A stretch of 32,701 nucleotides of DNA from JAVBLV01 sp031553195 (GTDB lineage Bacteria; Bacteroidota; Bacteroidia; Bacteroidales; P3). The stretch lies in NCBI GenBank assembly GCA_031553195.1, contig JAVBLV010000047.1, forward strand, positions 1 to 32,701. The letters are read 5' to 3'. Under the pieces are notes generated by a model that did no database searches, was not told the origin of the DNA, and saw nothing but the letters and a program-made list of their open reading frames with translations. Both the position numbers and the translations under genes were made by a program. Of this stretch, positions 1 to 6,716 are shown piece after piece. Position 1 is the first letter of the stretch; the number at the start of each line of letters is the position of its first letter.

Positions 1-903
1 CAACGAGGCGCTACTTATACATTTGAAGTACGCAATATTTGCGGAGCCGAAGACACTAGCGTGGCAGTTATTTCTATGCCGGTTACGATTAACCAATGCA
101 ATAATGTGAGCAATGTAACCGTTGTGCGCGCATGCCCCACAACGGCAATTATCAGTTTTACGGCTGCGGCAGGTCAAAATCAATGGCAATTATCCTATCA
201 ACCTACAGGAGGCGGTAATACGATAGTCAAAACCATAAATAGAAACCTCGATACCATAACCGGTTTAACGCCTAACGCTTCGTACGAAGTGAAGATCCGT
301 CCTGTTTGCGGAGAAGGCGACACAGGAAACTATAGCGCGCCTGTAAGCGTGCAAACCGGAACTTGCGCGCCTATTGAAAATCTCACTGTTCCGCGTTGGG
401 GCGTAGTAGGAGATTCTATCTTTGCCAGCTGGAACAACAACGAATGCCATCTGAATTGGGAAATGAGCGTCGTTCCACAGGGCAGTCCGAGAGGAACATC
501 AATAGAGGTCAATACCTACCAAGGGGTATATTATAAGGTGGATGATCCGAATCTACGCTATGACGTTTACGTAAGAGGCAATTGCGGTAGCGGAGAATAC
601 GGCGAATGGGTAATGGCTACTTCGTACCCTCTCGGCATTGCTCCCAGCGAGGCTTCTTCCGTAAAAGTAACCCTGGCTCCAAATCCCGCCCGCGACTATA
701 CCCAATTGAGTATAGAAGGAGTAAGCGGCGAAGTGGAAATGACCTTGTTGACGCTCGAAGGCAAATTGTTGAAGAAAGAAACAATCAATTGCCGGCCGTC
801 GATTACGAAAGATGTTACTTTACAAGGTTTATCAAAAGGAACATATCTGATACGTTTGGTTCATAAAAATTGGACAAAGGTTGAAAAACTGATTGTCCAG
901 TAA
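1..903 (+). CDS. T9SS-sorted fibronectin-III surface protein, 3' part only
   Basis: The frame is open from base 1, so the gene starts left of the window; the GTG at 61 is internal, not a start. What remains is the end of one fibronectin-III-like module, two more modules (each beginning near a Cys and closing with a PxCG or GNCG motif), then an ~80-residue C-terminal domain with the NPARDY motif and a KGTYLIRL beta-strand motif, typical of type IX secretion type-A sorting signals. Such proteins cross the outer membrane through the T9SS, lose this domain and become attached to the surface or released. The last ~300 coding bases are nearly identical to the end of the minus-strand gene at 24794-31237, and the upstream modules are recognisably related. 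The ligand or substrate cannot be read from the fragment. Family assignment is firm; function is unknown. Confidence 0.9.
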   Translation, partial: QRGATYTFEVRNICGAEDTSVAVISMPVTINQCNNVSNVTVVRACPTTAIISFTAAAGQNQWQLSYQPTGGGNTIVKTINRNLDTITGLTPNASYEVKIRPVCGEGDTGNYSAPVSVQTGTCAPIENLTVPRWGVVGDSIFASWNNNECHLNWEMSVVPQGSPRGTSIEVNTYQGVYYKVDDPNLRYDVYVRGNCGSGEYGEWVMATSYPLGIAPSEASSVKVTLAPNPARDYTQLSIEGVSGEVEMTLLTLEGKLLKKETINCRPSITKDVTLQGLSKGTYLIRLVHKNWTKVEKLIVQ

Positions 904-983
904 TGAAAAACCCGTTGGGAAAATAAGTGATTAATTCTCAACTTTAAAACCGGATGATGCGAGTCCTTTGCATCATCCGGTTT
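606..983 (+). repeat. 3'-end module shared, inverted, with 24711-25094
   Basis: From the ATG at 606 to the stop at 903 the DNA matches the complement of 24794-25094 with five substitutions and one 3-nt indel. All five substitutions are synonymous; the indel is one Ser codon. Similarity continues past the stop (TAATGAA, GATTAATTCT and AACTTTA are shared) into the terminator hairpin. Confidence 0.9.
947..983 (+). terminator. Terminator hairpin after the T9SS gene
   Basis: Perfect 14-bp arms at 947-960 and 970-983 with a 9-nt loop, followed by a T-rich stretch (tttctctttt). The stem core GATGC/GCATC recurs in the hairpins at 24711-24750 and 32561-32594. Confidence 0.75.
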
Positions 984-1106
984 CTCTTTTGATCTTTGAT
1001 ATTTTCACCAAAATATTTTGGCGCTCCACCGAGATTATTCATTGATCCCAAATTTTTGAAAACTGTAAAATATTTCAACGCCAAATACTTTATATTACAT
1101 TTCGCT

Positions 1107-1279
1107 AGGGCAAACGCATGAAATTTCGGAACAAATAAAATCGCCTTGAAAATCAAACTTTAAAAATTGGGATGACTTTGTAAGTTCTTTGAAAACATCT
1201 AAAAATTTCATGATGCAAATTTTTGTATCTTTGATTTTTAGACAATTACAAAATTACACTATTTTCATGCGTTTGCCCT
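1107..1279. repeat. 17-bp perfect inverted repeat enclosing 139 bp, MITE-like
   Basis: The arms at 1107-1123 (AGGGCAAACGCATGAAA) and 1263-1279 are exact reverse complements. The octamer ATTTCGCT abuts the left arm (1099-1106) and recurs at 1282-1289, two bases beyond the right arm, which resembles a target duplication but is offset. The AT-rich interior has no ORF. It lies in the 450-bp gap between the T9SS gene and the flavoprotein gene. A miniature transposable element is possible; the inverted repeat itself is certain. Confidence 0.5.
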
Positions 1280-1319
1280 GAATTTCGCTTTATTCATCCT
1301 ATATTGTTGATTTAATATG

Positions 1320-1327
1320 TAATTTTG
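1320..1327 (+). promoter_or_regulatory. Possible -7 box for the flavoprotein gene
   Basis: TAATTTTG fits the Bacteroidota TAnnTTTG box and lies 26 nt before the ATG at 1354. No good -33 TTTG is found at the usual distance, so the call rests on one box. Confidence 0.35.
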
Positions 1328-1353
1328 CGGAATTCTAAAAGCATAAACCGAAT

Positions 1354-2589
1354 ATGTCCGATTTCGATGTAATAATAATAGGCGCGGGAGTTTCCGGATT
1401 AATGGCTGCTATAACGGCCGCCAAAAGAAACAGAAATGTTTTGTTGATTGAAAAAATGGAACAACCGGGACGTAAGTTGCGAATAACAGGAAAAGGACGT
1501 TGTAACCTTACTAACGCCAATTGTCTGGATAATTTCTTAGCGCATGCCGGAAGGAGCAAAGAATTTTTACGCGATATTTTTTCGGCTTTTTCCCCTGAAG
1601 ATTTAATGACTTTTTTCGAAAAACGATCCGTTAAACTGGTCGTTGAACGTGGGAACCGGGTTTTCCCCGCCAGCAATAAAGCGCAAGATATTTTTTTTGC
1701 ATTGATCAAGCAAGTAGAGATGTTATCTGTTAAGGTAATGAAGAATGCAACCGTCAACCATATTTTAATAGAAAATAATAAAGTGGTTGGCGTGGAACTA
1801 AAAAATAAGACTCGAATTTTTTCAAAAAAAGTCATTCTAGCCACAGGAGGCAAATCGTATCCATTAACCGGTTCTACCGGAGATGGATATAGAATGGCAA
1901 AAGAGCTTGGACATACCGTAACAACTCTCTTACCCGCCTTGGTTCCACTTATTTGCAAAGAATCCATTCCTGTTGAATTAGAAAATTTCCCATTAAAAAA
2001 TATTCGCTTATCCGTATTTTTCAACGACCAAAAAATTTGGGAAGAATTTGGCGAAATGAGTTTTACGAAAAATGGAATTACAGGCCCCCTGGTTCTTACG
2101 CTTAGTCGTCAGATTACAAATCAACTTCATAAAAAAAATATATTTACCTGTTTCATTGATTTTAAACCGGCTTTAAGCGAGGAGAAATTAGAAGCAAAAC
2201 TGGAAAGGGAATGTAGGGAACATGGACAACGATCGTTCAAAGATGCATTAAGATTATGGTTGCCGGCCAAACTACAAAGATTAGCGCTTCAAAACATTCC
2301 CATATCTGAGCAGAAAATGGTTTGTCGCTTATCTGTTGAAGAAAGAAAGAAAATTTGCAAATTCTTGAAACAATTCCCTCTAACAATCACCGCAACAAAA
2401 AGTTTTGATGAAGCCATTATAACTCAAGGAGGAATTTCATTGGAAGAAATCAATTCTAAAACAATGGAATCAAAATTAGTTAAAGGACTTTATTTTGCAG
2501 GGGAAGTCATGGATTTGGATGCCGATACCGGCGGATACAATTTGCAAATCGCATTTTCCACTGGTTATATAGCTGGAAATAATGTATAA
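1354..2589 (+). CDS. HI0933/YhiN-family FAD-dependent oxidoreductase
   Basis: This 411-aa protein has an N-terminal Rossmann GxGxxG (G10, G12, G15), the family signature GRKLRITGKGRCNLTN at residues 39-54, a mid-protein ATGGKSYPLTGSTGDGY segment, and a C-terminal FAD-contact motif GLYFAGEVMDLDADTGGYN. These define the HI0933-like family, often annotated as NAD(P)/FAD-dependent oxidoreductase or aminoacetone-oxidase-like. The length is normal for the family and it should be cytoplasmic. The physiological substrate is not established. The ATG at 1354 sits just before the Rossmann beta strand, so the start is secure. It is followed 51 nt later by an unknown gene on the same strand and may be co-transcribed with it. 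No functional link to the butyrate genes is evident. Confidence 0.92.
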   Translation: MSDFDVIIIGAGVSGLMAAITAAKRNRNVLLIEKMEQPGRKLRITGKGRCNLTNANCLDNFLAHAGRSKEFLRDIFSAFSPEDLMTFFEKRSVKLVVERGNRVFPASNKAQDIFFALIKQVEMLSVKVMKNATVNHILIENNKVVGVELKNKTRIFSKKVILATGGKSYPLTGSTGDGYRMAKELGHTVTTLLPALVPLICKESIPVELENFPLKNIRLSVFFNDQKIWEEFGEMSFTKNGITGPLVLTLSRQITNQLHKKNIFTCFIDFKPALSEEKLEAKLERECREHGQRSFKDALRLWLPAKLQRLALQNIPISEQKMVCRLSVEERKKICKFLKQFPLTITATKSFDEAIITQGGISLEEINSKTMESKLVKGLYFAGEVMDLDADTGGYNLQIAFSTGYIAGNNV

Positions 2590-2640
2590 CTGATTCCATT
2601 TTAAATAAGACATCTATAAGTTTTAGAATTTTCAACTTGT

Positions 2641-3225
2641 ATGCATCAGGAACAAGAACTTATAAAAAGGTTGAACCAAACCATAGGAACAAAAGGGAAA
2701 AAAGAAATAATGGAGTGGATGGGACAAGAAAATATTTCTTTGTCTCTACTATTTGCTTTGACTGATTACAAAGCCGATCCAAAAGTAGCATTTCATGCCG
2801 CCTGGTTATTTGAAGAGATAATTCTGCTTGATCTTTCTCAAATAAAACCATTTATATTCAGTTTTCTAGATCAATTTCCCACTGTTAATAACAGGAGCGT
2901 TCGCCGGCATTTTTCGAAAATTTTGTGTAAACTACTGGAGGCAAACGCAAATAACCAAACGACAAAATTACCGGAAAGCCTATTGGAAGTTTTGCGCACA
3001 TTCAATTTTGAATCCATTGTCGAATCTCTTTTCGACTGGATTATAGATACTAAAGAAAAAGTCGGCGTAAAAGTCTGGTGTATGGAATCGCTGTATTATC
3101 TTTCTATTCGTTATCCCTGGATATCGGATGAGCTGGAACCTCAGATTTCATTTTTAGGAAAAACCGGATCCGCCGCCATTCTTTCAAGGCAACGAAAAAT
3201 AAAAAAACTTCTTAAATTTCAATGA
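2641..3225 (+). CDS. Conserved-looking hypothetical helical protein (HEAT-like)
   Basis: This is a 194-aa soluble protein with no signal peptide or membrane segment. The sequence is almost entirely predicted helix, with repeated pairs of amphipathic segments (for example around WLFEEIILL, RRHFSKILCKLLEA and WCMESLYYLS), resembling HEAT/armadillo-type repeats. No catalytic or metal-binding motif stands out. The ATG at 2641 follows the flavoprotein stop by 51 nt, and the stop is 19 nt before the GTG of the metal transporter, so the three genes may form one transcript. I do not recognise a named family; a scaffold or protein-interaction role is only a guess from the fold. Confidence 0.7.
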   Translation: MHQEQELIKRLNQTIGTKGKKEIMEWMGQENISLSLLFALTDYKADPKVAFHAAWLFEEIILLDLSQIKPFIFSFLDQFPTVNNRSVRRHFSKILCKLLEANANNQTTKLPESLLEVLRTFNFESIVESLFDWIIDTKEKVGVKVWCMESLYYLSIRYPWISDELEPQISFLGKTGSAAILSRQRKIKKLLKFQ

Positions 3226-3244
3226 ATCAAAAACACAACAAAAC

Positions 3245-4522
3245 GTGAAAAGTTCTTTTGTCAAACGTTTTCTTAATAATCTAAAAACCAGGCACAGGCC
3301 TATTTCGGGCGGAATGGATCTATTAAAATACATAGGTCCGGGTTTGTTGGTCACCGTAGGTTTTATCGATCCTGGGAACTGGGCTTCCAACCTGGCTGCC
3401 GGTTCGAGTTTCGGATATACTTTGCTTTGGATTATTACCTTCTCGTCTATAATGCTTATTGTGTTACAACATAATGTAGCCCATTTAGGAATCGTTACCG
3501 GACTTTGCTTGTCGGAAGCAACCGCTAAATACTTACCTAAACGGATTTCGCGTCCGGTATTGGGATCGGCTATGTTGGCGTCGGCTTCCACTTCTCTAGC
3601 CGAAATATTGGGCGGCGCTATTGCTTTGCAGATGTTGTTTAATATTCCTCCCAAAATAGGAGCTTTAATCATTGCCATTGTCTGTAGTTTTATGCTTTTT
3701 ACTCATACATACAGCAAAATAGAGAAATGGATTATTACTTTTGTTTCTATTATCGGCCTTTCTTTTTTATATGAATTAACGTTGGTAGACATTGATTGGG
3801 GACAAGCCGTTACAAGCTGGGTAAAACCTTCGTTCCCAGATGGATCTATAATATTAATAATGAGTGTACTCGGCGCTATCGTCATGCCTCATAATCTTTT
3901 TCTCCATTCCGAAATTATCCAAAGTAGAAAATGGAATCTAGAAGATGAGGTATTGATAAAAAGACAACTTAAATATGAATTTGTTGACACCTTGCTTTCA
4001 ATGGGAATTGGTTGGGCCATTAACAGCGCAATGATTTTGTTAGCAGCTTCGGTTTTTTTCAAAAGCCATACGCCGGTAGAAGAATTGCAACAGGCCCAAC
4101 ATTTATTGACTCCGCTTGTAGGTAAAAATGCTGGCATTATCTTTGCCGTCGCTCTCTTATTTGCAGGTTTATCTTCTACCATTACGTCCGGAATTGCCGG
4201 AGGCTCTATTTTTGCAGGTTTTTGGAAAGAGCCTTTCCATATTGGAGATATTCACTCTAAAATAGGCGTTTTAAGTTCCTATGTTATTGCGCTTATTATC
4301 ATCTTTTTGATAAAAAATCCATTTCAAGGGCTGATTTTATCTCAAATGTTTTTGAGTATTCAGTTGCCGGTAACGGTTTTCACGCAGGTCTACTTAACTT
4401 CGTCAAAGAAGGTGATGGGCAAATATGCCAATAGCCTGTCGACATTTCTGATTTTATTAGCAATTGGTATTTTTGTCAGCGGGTTGAATATTTATTTACT
4501 TCTCGATCTTTTATTGCATTAG
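3245..4522 (+). CDS. mntH: Nramp-family divalent metal transporter
   Basis: This 425-aa polytopic membrane protein has about 11 hydrophobic segments. It carries the two metal-site motifs of the Nramp family: DPGN in TM1 (D42-N45) and MPH in TM6 (M214-H216, within GAIVMPHNLFLHS). The TM6 methionine is the residue associated with selectivity for Mn2+/Fe2+ over alkaline-earth ions. Family members import Mn2+ or Fe2+ across the inner membrane with protons. The start is taken as GTG at 3245; the first in-frame ATG (residue 24) also leaves TM1 intact, so the true start is uncertain by 23 residues. An iron or manganese importer suits a region rich in Fe-S enzymes, but no regulatory link is visible. 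It converges with the minus-strand hipT gene, leaving 33 nt and no clear terminator. Confidence 0.92.
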   Translation: MKSSFVKRFLNNLKTRHRPISGGMDLLKYIGPGLLVTVGFIDPGNWASNLAAGSSFGYTLLWIITFSSIMLIVLQHNVAHLGIVTGLCLSEATAKYLPKRISRPVLGSAMLASASTSLAEILGGAIALQMLFNIPPKIGALIIAIVCSFMLFTHTYSKIEKWIITFVSIIGLSFLYELTLVDIDWGQAVTSWVKPSFPDGSIILIMSVLGAIVMPHNLFLHSEIIQSRKWNLEDEVLIKRQLKYEFVDTLLSMGIGWAINSAMILLAASVFFKSHTPVEELQQAQHLLTPLVGKNAGIIFAVALLFAGLSSTITSGIAGGSIFAGFWKEPFHIGDIHSKIGVLSSYVIALIIIFLIKNPFQGLILSQMFLSIQLPVTVFTQVYLTSSKKVMGKYANSLSTFLILLAIGIFVSGLNIYLLLDLLLH

Positions 4523-4555
4523 ACGCATTAATACTGCAACAGACGGAAGGTTTAT

Positions 4556-5563
4556 CTATAATTCCATATCTATCAAGCGTCTTCTTCTTAAGCGGTATTG
4601 CGCAAAATAGAGTTTCTTTATTTCGGGAGATAAAAAAGAATGATTCACTAATTTTTCTATTTCGGGATGCCATCTTTTAAAAAAATAGAGTTCCTCGTCT
4701 ACCATTTTTTCCGGCAAACCTATATTTTTTCCGAAAATTCTAAATGTCATTCCTATAGCCCAAGCCCCTCCTTTAAATAATTTTCGGTTCTTATTTTTGA
4801 ATAAACCTTTGTCAAGAGCAAATTCCAATTCATTTCCATGGATACGGGTATTTAACAAATCATACGCGGCTGATAAACGAAAATCCCCGTCGCTTGTTTC
4901 TATAATTGAGAATTTTTTCAAATGCGCATCCCCGTTCGAGAAAAGGAAATTAAACAAAATCAGCCGGTAAAATTTCAACAACTCAACATGCCAAGCAGGA
5001 ATATAATGTTTGATCAATTCCGCCAATTCTTCGTAACTATATTGTTCATATTTATAATTGTCGCCGGCATTACTCGAAGACAAGCCTGCCAAGGTAGCAA
5101 AATCCTCCACCCGAAACTTATTTTCTTTGCCTGCAATATCGAATCGGCGCGTAAAATAAGCGGCTTCTCCATCTTGAAAAAAGCAAAGTCCATTGGCTGC
5201 CGTTTCTATTTTAAAAACTTGTTCGGCTATTTGCATGGTTAGGTTCTCATTGGCAACATATTCCGTGGAATTTGGAATATTTCCGGGCGCAAGCTTCAAA
5301 ATATAATGACCCTTCTTTTTTTCGGTAGAAAGCTTTAGAAAACCATCCTGCGCAACCATAGAATATTTACATTGCGTTCCCGGTAAAGCAATACGCTTAT
5401 GGTTATTTGCAAACAACAAAGCGCTATTTTCATTGTTTTCCGGCGAATTATAAGGAATTACAGGAGACACCCTTTGTTTATCGAACAGTTTTTTCAACGC
5501 TACCGGACTATAAGTATCAAAGCAGGGCGCCAAAGTCGAAGGACAACAGGTTAATTCATCCAT
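4556..5563 (-). CDS. hipT: HipA-type Ser/Thr kinase domain protein (HipT-like toxin)
   Basis: This 335-aa protein matches the kinase part of HipA without its N-terminal subdomain, which is encoded by the preceding small gene. Visible motifs are the Gly-rich loop region LPGTQCKYSM (60-69), Lys90 in HYILKL as the ATP lysine, FTRRFD (137-142) as the hinge, VEDFATLAGL (152-161), the catalytic loop NGDAHLKKFS (D212) and the metal-binding aspartate in YDLL (D235). HipA-like kinases arrest growth by phosphorylating aminoacyl-tRNA synthetases (GltX for HipA, TrpS for E. coli HipT). The residue matching HipA Asn314, usual in DAHxKNFS, is Lys217 (codon AAA), which could weaken Mg2+ binding. The ATG lies one base after the hipS stop, implying coupled translation. 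The toxin's target here is unknown. Confidence 0.88.
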   Translation of the reverse strand: MDELTCCPSTLAPCFDTYSPVALKKLFDKQRVSPVIPYNSPENNENSALLFANNHKRIALPGTQCKYSMVAQDGFLKLSTEKKKGHYILKLAPGNIPNSTEYVANENLTMQIAEQVFKIETAANGLCFFQDGEAAYFTRRFDIAGKENKFRVEDFATLAGLSSSNAGDNYKYEQYSYEELAELIKHYIPAWHVELLKFYRLILFNFLFSNGDAHLKKFSIIETSDGDFRLSAAYDLLNTRIHGNELEFALDKGLFKNKNRKLFKGGAWAIGMTFRIFGKNIGLPEKMVDEELYFFKRWHPEIEKLVNHSFLSPEIKKLYFAQYRLRRRRLIDMEL

Positions 5564-5564
5564 A

Positions 5565-5885
5565 CTAAGCAGGTTTTACAGTTATAGCGCCCCTTGCATC
5601 ATTTTGCGCAGTGGCCAACAATATACCAAAATCGTCATTTTCATCCACTCCAAGTAGTTTTGCCTGAACTTTCCGGTTTTCTCCTTCGGAAAGCATATTT
5701 GCAAAAAAGGGGAATAAAAAAGTAGATTTGTATTCTTGCTGATTCTTATTCAATGTCAAGCTTATGTCTGGCTTCGAGGGATTATAAAAATAATCGTCGT
5801 CGTAACGAAAAACATATTTATCTTTTGACAGTTCGGTTACCTCTCCTACGAACGTCTTTCGTAAGTATATGGCCGCTTTCCTCAT
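5565..5885 (-). CDS. hipS: HipA N-terminal subdomain protein (HipS-like)
   Basis: This 106-aa protein corresponds to the N-terminal subdomain of HipA. The segment FPFFANMLSEGENRK (58-72) matches the family pattern PFF.NLLPEG, and DFGILLATAQNDARGAI near the end matches the usual D.F.LL...G.D..GA pattern. It is encoded as a separate protein between the HTH gene and the kinase gene, the arrangement of hipBST, where HipS rather than HipB acts as the antitoxin. The 5' end overlaps hipB by 68 nt in another frame and the stop is one base from the hipT ATG, so the three are almost certainly one operon. Split HipA proteins are common in Bacteroidota, so independent antitoxin activity is inference. Confidence 0.82.
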   Translation of the reverse strand: MRKAAIYLRKTFVGEVTELSKDKYVFRYDDDYFYNPSKPDISLTLNKNQQEYKSTFLFPFFANMLSEGENRKVQAKLLGVDENDDFGILLATAQNDARGAITVKPA

Positions 5886-6108
5886 AATATCTTTTCCTAT
5901 TGTTAACGCTCTTTATGCATATTTCTATTTCAAGTCCTAAAGTACTCAAAACACGATGAATCAAGTCAAAAGAAGGGTTCGCCTCTCCTCTTTCTATTTT
6001 TGTAAGCGTGTTTATGCCTACCCGCGACAATCCTGCTAATTCTTTTTGCGTAATCGAAAGCATTTTCCTTCTTTCCTTGATGGTTTTTCCAATCTCTTCT
6101 ATATTCAC
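5818..6108 (-). CDS. hipB: XRE-family HTH regulator (HipB-like)
   Basis: A 96-aa protein with a Cro/CI-type helix-turn-helix: KERRKMLSITQKELAGLSRV and then INTLTKIERGEANPSFDLI, typical of HipB-like operon repressors. The reading frame extends to a TTG at 6132, but that codon lies inside a good -7 box (TAATTTTG, 6137-6130 on the minus strand). The GTG at 6108 is therefore the more plausible start and still precedes the whole HTH. The C-terminal ~30 residues are basic and overlap the start of hipS by 68 nt. It probably binds the palindrome at 6171-6194 and represses its own operon, with HipS and HipT modulating binding. Confidence 0.82.
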   Translation of the reverse strand: MNIEEIGKTIKERRKMLSITQKELAGLSRVGINTLTKIERGEANPSFDLIHRVLSTLGLEIEICIKSVNNRKRYYEESGHILTKDVRRRGNRTVKR

Positions 6109-6129
6109 AATAAAATGGGATTTTGAGTA

Positions 6130-6137
6130 CAAAATTA
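6130..6137 (-). promoter_or_regulatory. -7 box of the hipBST promoter
   Basis: TAATTTTG on the minus strand fits TAnnTTTG and places a transcript start near 6124, a short leader before the GTG at 6108. There is no strong -33 box at the usual spacing, which is compatible with a weak promoter. Confidence 0.45.
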
Positions 6138-6170
6138 GAAAATTAATTAATTGCCCGCTTCAGAAAATAT

Positions 6171-6194
6171 AAAATCACTATATATTGTGATTTT
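6171..6194. promoter_or_regulatory. Palindromic operator candidate for HipB
   Basis: The arms AAAATCAC (6171-6178) and GTGATTTT (6187-6194) are perfect reverse complements separated by 8 bases, themselves almost symmetric. It lies 34 bp upstream of the hipB -7 box. The arm-N8-arm geometry is that of the classic HipB operator (TATCC-N8-GGATA), though the arms differ. Binding is inferred. Confidence 0.5.
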
Positions 6195-6334
6195 AATTTT
6201 TCAGATAAGTTCCGCAGAATCCATTTTCAAGGTAAAAAAACAGTCAAAACAAAACAGTTTACTATATTGATAATAAATATATTAATATAAATTTGAACGA
6301 TCTTTCAAATAAAAAATATTTATATCAGAAAAAT

Positions 6335-6367
6335 TTTGTTGCGAATTTTAATTTAGCTATACCTTTG
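6335..6367 (+). promoter_or_regulatory. Strong Bacteroidota-type promoter of the butyrate operon
   Basis: TTTG at 6335-6338, 21 nt, then TACCTTTG at 6360-6367: a full match to the Bacteroidota -33/-7 pattern. It is the best promoter seen in the window. Transcription would start near 6373, leaving ~70 nt before the 59-aa ORF and ~340 nt before the dehydratase gene. Confidence 0.65.
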
Positions 6368-6442
6368 CAAAGTGATTTCAAGCTTTATTGAAACCTATCA
6401 ATGTAATTAATATAAAGTATTTGAAAAGAGAGAGGGGGCTTT

Positions 6443-6622
6443 ATGAAAAAGTCAACAAATATTCTTAACATCGCGAATCTGCCAAAAGAGACATTTTACA
6501 AGGGGCTCTTTAAAAACTATTTCGTCAAAAGAAATAGAAATTCCTTAGCAAAGGAACATGTATTCAGTTATATGAGAGAAAGAGAAATTCTTATTCCCGC
6601 GCACCCGCCAATATTGCCATAA
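6443..6622 (+). CDS. Possible 59-aa protein ahead of the dehydratase gene
   Basis: The ATG at 6443 opens a 59-codon frame ending in TAA at 6620-6622. A purine-rich AGAGAGGGGG lies a few bases upstream as a possible ribosome-binding site, unusual for this genome. The peptide is basic (MKKSTNILNIANLPKETFYK at the start) and ends in the proline-rich HPPILP. It has no signal peptide, Cys motif or recognised family. It lies between the strongest promoter in the window and the dehydratase gene, 94 nt before the latter, so it would be the first product of the operon. It could be a real small protein, a leader ORF or chance. Confidence 0.4.
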   Translation: MKKSTNILNIANLPKETFYKGLFKNYFVKRNRNSLAKEHVFSYMREREILIPAHPPILP

Positions 6623-6716
6623 TTCACTAATAATTAATAAAATAAAAATATTCAACAGGGTAGAGAACTTCCTTGTAAGGCTATGCTTTTACCCTAAAAT
6701 TTAAAATCAAAAAACG

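Noticed and set aside
606..866. Second-frame ORF in the T9SS gene, also open at 24831-25118
   Set aside because: It is conserved in both copies only because the underlying DNA is nearly identical; the product is Arg/Ser-rich and motif-free.
1335..2024. 229-codon minus-strand frame
   Set aside because: It is opposite a clear HI0933-family gene and has no motif of its own.
6109..6132. TTG start for hipB
   Set aside because: It overlaps a good -7 box (TAATTTTG); the GTG at 6108 still includes the full HTH.
6657..6695. AGGGTA/TACCCT hairpin just before abfD
   Set aside because: Only 6-bp arms with a 27-nt loop and an unstable inner stem; too weak to call a riboswitch or attenuator.
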